A stretch of 64,000 nt of DNA. Source: Pseudomonas sp. S04 (GTDB lineage: Bacteria; Pseudomonadota; Gammaproteobacteria; Pseudomonadales; Pseudomonadaceae). Shown here in pieces: positions 1-6,477 of the stretch; position 1 is the stretch's first letter, and every line of letters starts with the position of its first letter. The translations under genes and the position numbers were made by a program. Under the pieces are notes generated by a model. That model worked only from the letters and a program-made list of their open reading frames with translations, was not told where the DNA came from and ran no database searches. The stretch lies in the NCBI RefSeq assembly GCF_009834545.1, contig NZ_CP019427.1:2796001-2860000 (forward strand), given 5' to 3'.

Positions 1-79
1 GGGTCTGCAAGGTGACTAGATTGGCGCCGCGTGCCAGCGAAACCGCATCGGCCATGCGCCTGGTTCCGTTGAGTTTCAC
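1..79 (-). other. Possible start of a gene running off the left edge
   Basis: Downstream of the polyamine-binding gene the minus strand stays open from a GTG at 77-79, with an in-frame ATG at 53-55, to the window edge. At most 26 codons are visible and I do not recognise them. No clear ribosome binding site is present. It could be the next gene of a polyamine operon or a chance open frame. Confidence 0.2.
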
Positions 80-99
80 TGGCGCAGCGCAATTTACTG

Positions 100-1302
100 T
101 CAGGTTCCCGACTTGAGCTTGGTCCATGCACGGGTGCGAGCGCGTTCTGCACTGGACGGCAGAGGCACCAGCGCGAATAGAGAAGTCTGGATGTCGGCGG
201 CGGGGTAGAGATTGGGGTTGTTGCGGATTTCCGGGCTGACCAGGGCAGTGGCGTCCTTGTTCGGGTTGGGATAACCGACGAAGTCACTGATTGGGGCAAT
301 CACCTGTGGCTGCAGCAGGTAGTTGATAAAGGCATGGGCATCATCCGGGTTCTTCGCATCCTTGGGGATGGCCAGCACGTCGAACCAGACCGGTGCGCCT
401 TCCTTGGGCAAACGCATATCCACCACCACGCCGTTGCCGGCCTCTTTGGCGCGATTGGCTGCCTGGGAGAAGCTGCCGGAATAACCCACGGCCACACAGA
501 TGTCACCATTGGCGATATCGGTCATGTATTTTGAGGAGTGGAAGTAGGCGACGTTGGGGCGGATCTTTTTCAGCAATTCTTCGACCTTCGCGTAGTCCTT
601 GGCTTGAGTACTGTTGGGCGGTAGGCCCAGGTAGTGCAGGGCGATGGGAAACATATCCGTCGGCGAATCGAGAAGGGCTACGCCGCACTGCTTGAGCTTG
701 GCAATGTTCTCTTCCTTGAAGATCAGATCCCAGCTGTCCACCGGCGCGTTTTCGCCGAGCGCAGCCTTGACCTTGGCCGGGTTGAAACCGATCAGTACGG
801 TTCCGTACAAATAAGGCACGGCGAAACGGTTACCCGGATCGTTGGCTTCGATCAGCTTCATCAGTTGCGGGTCCAGATGCTTCCAGTTGGGTAGCTTGCT
901 GCGGTCAAGTGGCTGGAAAGCGTCGGCCTGAATCTGCTTGGCGAGGAAACTGTCGGACGGCACCACCACATCATAGCCGGAGTTGCCGGTGAGCAGTTTG
1001 GCCTCCAGGGTTTCGTTGCTGTCGAAGATGTCGTAGACCAGTTTTGCGCCGTTCTCCGTCTTGAAGTTGTCCAGGGTCTGCGGGGCGACGTAGTCGAACC
1101 AGTTGTAGACACGCAGGGTGCGCTCTTGCGCATTAGCGTTAGCAGTTAGCAGGCCAAGGCTGCAGATCGTAGCGAGGAGCGATCGGAGGAGTGGATGCTT
1201 GATCACTTTCTCACAGCTTTTTCCAACGTGGGAGGTGCGCCAGGACAGCGAGTCCGCTCCTTTATCGAGTTTTTGCCACGGCTGTTGTTGCTTGTACTTC
1301 AT
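100..1302 (-). CDS. Polyamine ABC transporter substrate-binding protein (PotF/SpuD-like)
   Basis: A 400-residue periplasmic binding protein of the spermidine/putrescine family (PotD/PotF). The mature part opens with RTLRVYNWFDYVAPQTL and contains GYDVVVPSDSFLAKQ, both typical of this family. It should deliver a polyamine to an inner-membrane ABC permease, but no permease or ATPase gene lies beside it here. The ATG at 1302 has a good Shine-Dalgarno (AAAAGGTGG). It puts about 40 polar residues ahead of the hydrophobic signal segment (LLRSLLATICSLGLLTANANA, cleavage near ANA-Q), which is longer than usual. A GTG at 1206 would give a normal signal peptide but has a weaker ribosome site. The neighbouring agmatine deiminase makes a polyamine-related ligand plausible. 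Confidence 0.85.
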   Translation of the reverse strand: MKYKQQQPWQKLDKGADSLSWRTSHVGKSCEKVIKHPLLRSLLATICSLGLLTANANAQERTLRVYNWFDYVAPQTLDNFKTENGAKLVYDIFDSNETLEAKLLTGNSGYDVVVPSDSFLAKQIQADAFQPLDRSKLPNWKHLDPQLMKLIEANDPGNRFAVPYLYGTVLIGFNPAKVKAALGENAPVDSWDLIFKEENIAKLKQCGVALLDSPTDMFPIALHYLGLPPNSTQAKDYAKVEELLKKIRPNVAYFHSSKYMTDIANGDICVAVGYSGSFSQAANRAKEAGNGVVVDMRLPKEGAPVWFDVLAIPKDAKNPDDAHAFINYLLQPQVIAPISDFVGYPNPNKDATALVSPEIRNNPNLYPAADIQTSLFALVPLPSSAERARTRAWTKLKSGT

Positions 1303-1419
1303 AGAACCACCTTTTGAATTATTGTCTTTGGCCTAGCTCCAAATGAATTGTTGCGGTTGCTCGAATCACAATCAATCTATATAAATTACAAGAAGTTCAG
1401 GCAGAAAAACTAAACGATA
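1271..1419. repeat. Direct repeat, copy 1: 5' end and promoter region of the polyamine-binding gene
   Basis: This segment matches 2923-3070 in the same orientation with scattered substitutions. Shared words include gcggttgctc, cacaatcaa, ctatataaa and gcagaaaaactaaacg. It covers the first codons of the binding-protein gene (minus strand) and its upstream region. In the second copy the same block leads into the LysR gene. Just after this copy, cctcggcttcgtgca at about 1437 weakly resembles the start of the LysR reading frame, so a lysR relic may follow it. Confidence 0.75.
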
Positions 1420-1624
1420 AGATCTCACGCCGATGTCTCCTCGGCTTCGTGCAGACGCTGAAGGGATGGACTAGTCAGCGACATGCACAAGCACACGCAC
1501 GTCATCCTCGTGGCGCTGGGCGGTGATTCATCGTAGCTATTGGACCAGCCGATCTGGTCCGACGCTGCTAAGGAAAGCAATCTTGCTAATGCTTGCGCCC
1601 CATAGAGGGCAATTATCTTCAGCG
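1420..1624. other. Non-coding stretch downstream of the agmatine deiminase
   Basis: No gene is supported here. It holds one perfect small inverted repeat, GGACCAG / CTGGTCC at 1542-1560 with a 5-base loop and no T tract. The first bases may be the remains of a LysR start codon region left by the duplication described at 1271-1419. Confidence 0.4.
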
Positions 1625-2824
1625 CTAACCGACACCAGGAATGTGTTGGGTGATGCAATGCACACCACCGCCATTGCTGGCAAGGATGGTGCCATCAACA
1701 CCCACTACTGGCCGTCCCGGAAAAATCTCACGGAAGAGCTTCAAGGCAGTTTCATCCGCAGGAGTGTTTGAAGTAGGAACCACAATGCCGACATTGGATT
1801 TATAGAAGTTGATGTAGCTGAAGTTCTCTACCGTCAGGCCTGATACTTTGAATGTTGGCTGAACGGGCATCTTGGTAATCTTGAAGGGGCGGCCCCTTGC
1901 ATCGGTGCTTTGTTGCAGCACTGCCAGGTTTGACGCCATCCTGGGCACGTTGGGGTTGGCTGGGTCCGATGGGTAATTCAATAGCAAATGTGCTGGCTCG
2001 ATGTACGCAGCAACCAGGTCGACATGCCCATCGGTAGCAGCGGCGCCGTCGTCGCCGTGCACCCCATACGGCAGCCAGATCATTTTGGTCGCGTTATAGG
2101 CGCGTAGCAGCGCTGTCTCGATCTGTGCCTTGGTCATGCTCGGATTACGATTGGGATTGAGCAGGCACTGTTCGGTGGTTATGAGCGTGCCCTGTCCATC
2201 GGTAATCACTGCACCCCCTTCAAACACCATATTGACTGTTGATTTAGGCACATCAAGGGTGGCGCACACGCCGCTTGGCAATTGATCATCCAGGATGGCC
2301 GACCACCTGTTGCCCCAGCCGTTGAAAATGAAATCTCGCCCCAGCATGTCGCGTCCTGATGGGCTCAGTGCGAAAACTGGCGCGGTATCCCGGGTCCAGC
2401 AATCGTTGTATGGATACTCGATGACAGTAACGTTAGGGCCGCAGCGCTTGCGTACAACCTCGGTATAGCCGGTCATCGCCATCATCAATACCGGCTCGAA
2501 CTGCGCAATGGCATTCGCTACGTTGATGACAGAATCCTGCATAGGTTTCAGCTGGTCCTCGTAGCTCTCGTCATAGGGGTACGCCATCAATACGCTCTGG
2601 TGTGGCTCCCACTCTGCGGGCACCCGGTAGCTGTTGGCGGCAGAGTTGGACTCTGCCGCCCAGGCCTGGCGTCCAAGCCCCGATGCGGCGATGGCCGTTG
2701 CAGTGACAGCCACCAGAGCGCCCATATTGAACCGACGCCTTCCCGGATTCGCAGGTCCCTCCATCGCGACTTGATCTGCCATCAAAGGCTCTTTTGCCAA
2801 CTGAATGTCTTGTTCTTGATCCAC
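1625..2824 (-). CDS. aguA: Agmatine deiminase with a twin-arginine signal
   Basis: A 399-residue peptidylarginine-deiminase-type protein, predicted to convert agmatine to N-carbamoylputrescine and ammonia. Visible family motifs are PAEWEPHQSVLMAYP after the leader, NDCWTRDTAP, a GWGNRW stretch, VHGDDGAAATDGHVD, and the C-terminal GGGVHC with catalytic Cys390. Residues about 29-57 hold a Tat-like leader (GRRRFNMG, then a hydrophobic run ending in AWAAES). That is unusual, because housekeeping AguA is cytoplasmic. The start is uncertain: ATGs at codons 1, 15 and 21 all keep the RR motif. The gene lies between the polyamine-binding gene and a LysR regulator. Confidence 0.85.
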   Translation of the reverse strand: MDQEQDIQLAKEPLMADQVAMEGPANPGRRRFNMGALVAVTATAIAASGLGRQAWAAESNSAANSYRVPAEWEPHQSVLMAYPYDESYEDQLKPMQDSVINVANAIAQFEPVLMMAMTGYTEVVRKRCGPNVTVIEYPYNDCWTRDTAPVFALSPSGRDMLGRDFIFNGWGNRWSAILDDQLPSGVCATLDVPKSTVNMVFEGGAVITDGQGTLITTEQCLLNPNRNPSMTKAQIETALLRAYNATKMIWLPYGVHGDDGAAATDGHVDLVAAYIEPAHLLLNYPSDPANPNVPRMASNLAVLQQSTDARGRPFKITKMPVQPTFKVSGLTVENFSYINFYKSNVGIVVPTSNTPADETALKLFREIFPGRPVVGVDGTILASNGGGVHCITQHIPGVG

Positions 2825-2859
2825 GTAACGAGTCCCCCCAGGTTATCTAGCCAGATATC

Positions 2860-2954
2860 TCATTTTCCAAGGCGTGCTAGCGAAACAGGCAGTAGTGCAA
2901 CGAGCCCATCCCTCATCACTTCTTTTGCCGCGCCTGTTGTTGCCTGTGCTTCGT
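2860..2954 (-). pseudogene. Relic of the 5' end of a second polyamine-binding gene
   Basis: Reading the minus strand from 2954 gives T K H R Q Q Q A R Q K and then stop codons. This lines up base for base with the start of the intact gene at 1302 (M K Y K Q Q Q P W Q K). The start codon has become ACG and the frame is closed. Similarity fades near 2860, where the agmatine deiminase upstream region begins. I take it as the decayed remains of a duplicated binding-protein gene. Confidence 0.7.
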
Positions 2955-3070
2955 AGGGCCAGCTATTGAGTTGTGGTCTTTGGCTTGCCTCTGCTGAATC
3001 TTTGCGGTTGCTCAAGGCACAATCAACCTATATAAACTGCCATGAAATCAAGCAGAAAAACTAAACGGTA
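2923..3070. repeat. Direct repeat, copy 2: LysR upstream region
   Basis: Second copy of the block at 1271-1419, here ending 8 bases before the LysR start codon. It contains a possible promoter, with TTGCGG near 3002 and TATATA near 3030. The minus-strand part carries the dead gene start described at 2860-2954. Confidence 0.75.
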
Positions 3071-3077
3071 GGCCCGC

Positions 3078-3980
3078 ATGCCCTTACCTCCGCTCCATGC
3101 GTTTCGAGTATTTGAATGTGTTGCAAGGCTGGGCCATGTCGGTGCGGCCGCGGCTGAGTTGCATGTCACCGCCGGGGCTGTCAGCCAGCAGATAAGAGCG
3201 TTACAGGGCTCACTTGGCATCGATCTTTTCTACAAGCAGGGCCGCCACTTGGTGCTGACCGAACGAGGCTTGGCCCTACAACGTTCGGTAGCCCGCGGCA
3301 TCGGCGAAATCACCGAAGGGGTGCGACAGATTTCCGAGGCGTACTTCCAGGAGCCGGCGACGAAAGTCCTGACCATTTCCACGGAACCGATTTTTGGCGC
3401 GGCCTGGTTGATGCCGAAGTTGTTCGCCTTCCGTGCAGAACATCCGCACATTCAACTGCGCGTCATTACTGCCGACGACATCAGCGAGGTGGACTGGCGC
3501 AGGGCGGATATCGCCGTGCTCTACGACGCTCCGACGTGGGAGGGCTTCTGGTGGCGGCCACTGCAAAACCTCCATATGTTTCCCGTCTGCTGCCCGCAAT
3601 TGTTGCGCGGTCCGCGTGCGCTCAAGCAGCCGTCGGACCTCGTTCACCACCGTCTCTTGCATGAGGACGACGGCGCTCAATGGCGGCGCTGGCTACTTGA
3701 GGCGCGCTTGCCTTACCCAGGTGATGCCGATGTTCATCTGGAAGACTTCGGCATTGCCCTGCAGGCGGCGCGAGATGGGTATGGCGTTGCACTCAGCGAC
3801 GAGATCAATTCATTGCGCGATTTGGATGAGGGCCGCCTGGTGCAGCCCTTTGCACTGAAGGTTCCGACGGGGATGGACTATTTCTGCATCTGCAACGAGG
3901 AGAGTCGCGATATCCCTGAGATAGTTTTGCTCATCGATTGGCTGATCAAGCAGGCAAAGATAGTCCCGGGCTACCCGTAA
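3078..3980 (+). CDS. LysR-family transcriptional regulator (GcvA-like)
   Basis: A 300-residue LysR-type regulator. The N-terminal winged helix-turn-helix opens with PLPPLHAFRVFECVARLGH and contains AAAELHVTAGAVSQQIRALQ, which is the GcvA subgroup pattern. Residues from about 92 form the effector-binding domain (TISTEPIFGAAWLMPKL, then RADIAVLYD). It is likely a DNA-binding regulator of the adjacent polyamine genes. The evidence is positional: it diverges from the agmatine deiminase, and its upstream block is duplicated in front of the polyamine-binding gene. The effector cannot be read from the sequence. Confidence 0.85.
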   Translation: MPLPPLHAFRVFECVARLGHVGAAAAELHVTAGAVSQQIRALQGSLGIDLFYKQGRHLVLTERGLALQRSVARGIGEITEGVRQISEAYFQEPATKVLTISTEPIFGAAWLMPKLFAFRAEHPHIQLRVITADDISEVDWRRADIAVLYDAPTWEGFWWRPLQNLHMFPVCCPQLLRGPRALKQPSDLVHHRLLHEDDGAQWRRWLLEARLPYPGDADVHLEDFGIALQAARDGYGVALSDEINSLRDLDEGRLVQPFALKVPTGMDYFCICNEESRDIPEIVLLIDWLIKQAKIVPGYP

Positions 3981-4126
3981 GCATTGGTGGGGCGTTTTAA
4001 GTTGCGCATTTTGTAGCCGGGAGCAATTTCTGACCCATCTGGAGTATGTTTCGCTGCACTCCAGCCTGAGCGTGAGTTGATCCATCGCGCATAAGTAGAC
4101 AGCAACATCGGCAGGTGTTGATGGAC

Positions 4127-4681
4127 TCACTGTTGCTCGACAGCGCGAACACGCAGGGAGTGGCCAACACCTTTGCAATCCCTGGTTTTCAGCCATTTGC
4201 GCAAGCGCCCGCGTGCATTGTCATAGGGCGATGCGGTGTTGAATTGGATCATTCGCCCCATCGTCCAGCGCTCATACCACGGGCACTCATAGAGGTCGGC
4301 GTTGGCGTGACTGCGGATGAAGGACACGATCCGCTGTTTCGCCATGTCGAGTCGCTCGAGCAACTGCGCAAAAGCAATGCCCTCGTAGTCGCGGTAGAAC
4401 TTCTGCGCCAACTCGCCCAACTGGTTCCACTTGAAGCCGGTTTCCGGGAAGTCGATAACTTGCCCGCGAGCATCCATTTCCAGCCACTTCAACACCAATT
4501 CGTTCCAGCCCACGAGGTAGGCGACGAGGTTGGCAACGCTCATCTGAGTCCCTTTGGCGTGTCCCTCCAGGGTGCATTCGTCGAGCCATTGCGTTGGCAC
4601 ACTGTTGAGGGTGCAGAGAAGTTTTTCATAGCGAGTCTCTATGGCAGCCAGCAATTGCTCTTTGTTTTGCGGGACGGCCAT
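4127..4681 (-). CDS. ClbS/DfsB-family four-helix-bundle protein
   Basis: A 184-residue protein beginning MAVPQNKEQLLAAIE, with VANLVAYLVGWNELVLKW and CPWYERWTMGRMIQFNT, matching the ClbS/DfsB (DUF1706) family. ClbS in colibactin producers protects the host by hydrolysing the cyclopropane warhead. Most homologues elsewhere have no known substrate, so a protective hydrolase role is only a family-based suggestion. No colibactin-like biosynthetic gene is nearby. It is convergent with the LysR gene. A 7-bp hairpin (CTGGAGT/ACTCCAG, 4039-4064) lies in the gap and may help end transcription. Confidence 0.8.
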   Translation of the reverse strand: MAVPQNKEQLLAAIETRYEKLLCTLNSVPTQWLDECTLEGHAKGTQMSVANLVAYLVGWNELVLKWLEMDARGQVIDFPETGFKWNQLGELAQKFYRDYEGIAFAQLLERLDMAKQRIVSFIRSHANADLYECPWYERWTMGRMIQFNTASPYDNARGRLRKWLKTRDCKGVGHSLRVRAVEQQ

Positions 4682-4863
4682 GGCTCACCTATATCGTGAA
4701 AAAACCTGATCCTACCTCAGCACGGAGGAGGGGCTGTAACCCAATAAGCGCCATATCCGTGTTGAGCCCCGCGACGAAATACCGCAGCCCGGTACCCGCC
4801 AGTGGGGGGGGCCGTAGGACCTGAACCCTTTGCTTGTACGAGCACGGTCTGACACTGCTAGAA

Positions 4864-4882
4864 TGCGATGCATTCTCATTCA
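4864..4882. promoter_or_regulatory. Fur-box-like site before fecI
   Basis: The core ATTCTCATT matches half of the Fur consensus exactly. Over 19 positions about 11 match, so the site is weak. It overlaps the first possible start codon of the sigma gene. Iron repression is expected for a fecI-type operon. Confidence 0.4.
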
Positions 4883-5437
4883 TGTATCTCCTATACCGTG
4901 CAGTCCACTTCATCGGCAAACCGCCACCCTAACCAGGCCATCGATCAGCTCTACAGCCACCACCACGGTTGGCTGCAACGCTGGCTGCACAAACGCCTGG
5001 GCAATGCCGCCGATGCGGGGGACCTGGCCCAGGATACGTTCGTGCGGCTGCTCAGCAGTGCGCCTGGCGAGCCGCTGAACTTCACGACGCCGCGCGCCTA
5101 TCTGGCAACCATCGCCAATCGCCTTTCCATCAATCTCTACCGCCGTCGCTCACTGGAGCAGGCCTACCTGGCCACCCTGGCGCAAACCCCGGAAGACCTG
5201 GCGCCGTCTGCGGAACATCAGGCGCTGGTGCTCGAGGCCCTCGACGAGATCGACCAGGTACTGGCCCTATTGCCAGCCAAAAGCCGGCAGGCATTCCTGA
5301 TGGCGCAGTTGGAGGGTTACACGCAGGAAGAGATCGCCAGCCGCCTCAATCTCAGTGTGCGTTCAGTACAACGCTATCTGGCGCGTGCTTTTGAAGAGTG
5401 CATCATGCTCGCCAGCCAGGACGCGTTGCATGAGTGA
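4868..5437 (+). CDS. fecI: ECF sigma factor, FecI family
   Basis: A 189-residue extracytoplasmic-function sigma factor. Region 2 is seen in HHHGWLQRWLHKRLGNAADAGDLAQDTFVRLL. Region 4 is seen in LPAKSRQAFLMAQLEGYTQEEIASRLNLSVRSVQRYLARAFEEC. It should direct RNA polymerase to the downstream ferric-siderophore receptor when FecR signals. The ATG at 4868 sits inside the Fur-like site, and a GTG at 4898 also fits the family length. Neither has a good ribosome binding site, so the start is uncertain. It overlaps fecR by 8 bases. Confidence 0.88.
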   Translation: MHSHSCISYTVQSTSSANRHPNQAIDQLYSHHHGWLQRWLHKRLGNAADAGDLAQDTFVRLLSSAPGEPLNFTTPRAYLATIANRLSINLYRRRSLEQAYLATLAQTPEDLAPSAEHQALVLEALDEIDQVLALLPAKSRQAFLMAQLEGYTQEEIASRLNLSVRSVQRYLARAFEECIMLASQDALHE

Positions 5438-6392
5438 TACGCCCATCGACCGGCGCATTGCCCGGGAAGCGGCGGGCTGGTTCGTGCGCTTGCAGAACAG
5501 CGGTGCCGGTGCCGCCGAGCATGCCGCCGGCGCGGAGTGGCGGGCGCGGCACGCTGATCACGAACGCGCCTGGCAACTGGCCGAGCGCTTCAGCGAACGC
5601 ACCCAGCAGCTTGCCGGTGATGCCGGACGGACAGCGTTGGAACGCCCGCGCGGTCTGGATCGGCGCCAGACGCTCAAGACCCTGGCGTTGCTGATCGCCG
5701 CCGCCCCGCTCGGGTTCGCAGCACAGCAACGCCTGCCGTGGCGCGAGTGGCAGGCGGACGAGCGTACCGCCACCGGGGAACAACGCACGCTGCATCTGCC
5801 GGATGGCGAACAGATTCGCCTGAACACTGGCAGCGCCGTCGATATCGCCTACGACGAGAGCATTCGTCGTGTGCGCCTGATCAGCGGAGAGATGCTCGTC
5901 GAGGTGCCTCGCGAGCATGCCAGGCGGCCATTCATTGTCGATACCGCCGACGCGCAACTCACCTTGCTCGGCAGCCGCTTTGTGGTGCGTCAGTACCCGC
6001 ACAGCACTTACCTCGCCGCTCTGGAGGGCGCTGTCCTGGTGCGTCCGCGACTGTCACGGGGTGATGACGGCCTGATGCGCCTGACGGCCGGCCGGCAGAC
6101 CCATGTCACCCCCCTGGCTGCGGAGCCATCACTGGCATTGGCGCAGAATCGTCTGGACTGGATCAGCGGCGTGCTGCGCGTAGAAAAGATGCGCCTCGAT
6201 GCCTTCATCCGCGAACTGGATCGCTATCGAACTGGCCTGCTGCGTTGCGATCCAGCGGTCGCCGGACTGCTGATCTCCGGCACCTTCCAGTTGCGTGATA
6301 CCGACCAGATTCTTCATGCACTGAGCCAGACTCTGCCGGTGAGCGTCCACTACCGCACGCCCTACTGGGTCACTCTCACGGCCCGCGCGTAA
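5430..6392 (+). CDS. fecR: FecR-family anti-sigma/sigma regulator
   Basis: A 320-residue FecR-type protein. The N-terminal cytoplasmic part (AREAAGWFVRLQNSGAG, then ADHERAWQLAERF) binds the sigma factor. A membrane segment at about 84-100 (TLALLIAAAPLGFAA) is followed by the periplasmic FecR domain (TGEQRTLHLPDGEQIRLNTGS). The C terminus carries a secretin/TonB short-N-terminal-like end that would contact the receptor. RRQTLK at residues 78-83, directly before the membrane segment, resembles a twin-arginine motif; FecR of other bacteria is reported to use Tat. The start ATG overlaps the end of fecI. Confidence 0.88.
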   Translation: MSDTPIDRRIAREAAGWFVRLQNSGAGAAEHAAGAEWRARHADHERAWQLAERFSERTQQLAGDAGRTALERPRGLDRRQTLKTLALLIAAAPLGFAAQQRLPWREWQADERTATGEQRTLHLPDGEQIRLNTGSAVDIAYDESIRRVRLISGEMLVEVPREHARRPFIVDTADAQLTLLGSRFVVRQYPHSTYLAALEGAVLVRPRLSRGDDGLMRLTAGRQTHVTPLAAEPSLALAQNRLDWISGVLRVEKMRLDAFIRELDRYRTGLLRCDPAVAGLLISGTFQLRDTDQILHALSQTLPVSVHYRTPYWVTLTARA

Positions 6393-6393
6393 A

Positions 6394-6412
6394 GTTAATA
6401 AGAATCATTGTC
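6394..6412. promoter_or_regulatory. Fur box before the TonB receptor
   Basis: gttaataagaatcattgtc matches the Fur consensus GATAATGAGAATCATTATC at 16 of 19 positions. It lies directly after the fecR stop and 65 bases before the receptor start, so the receptor probably has its own iron-repressed transcript besides read-through from fecIR. Confidence 0.75.
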
Positions 6413-6477
6413 GTGTTTTCTTCAGGTCGCGTGTCCCTTCTGTAACCACATCAATTTTACAGGGCTGGGACGAACAC

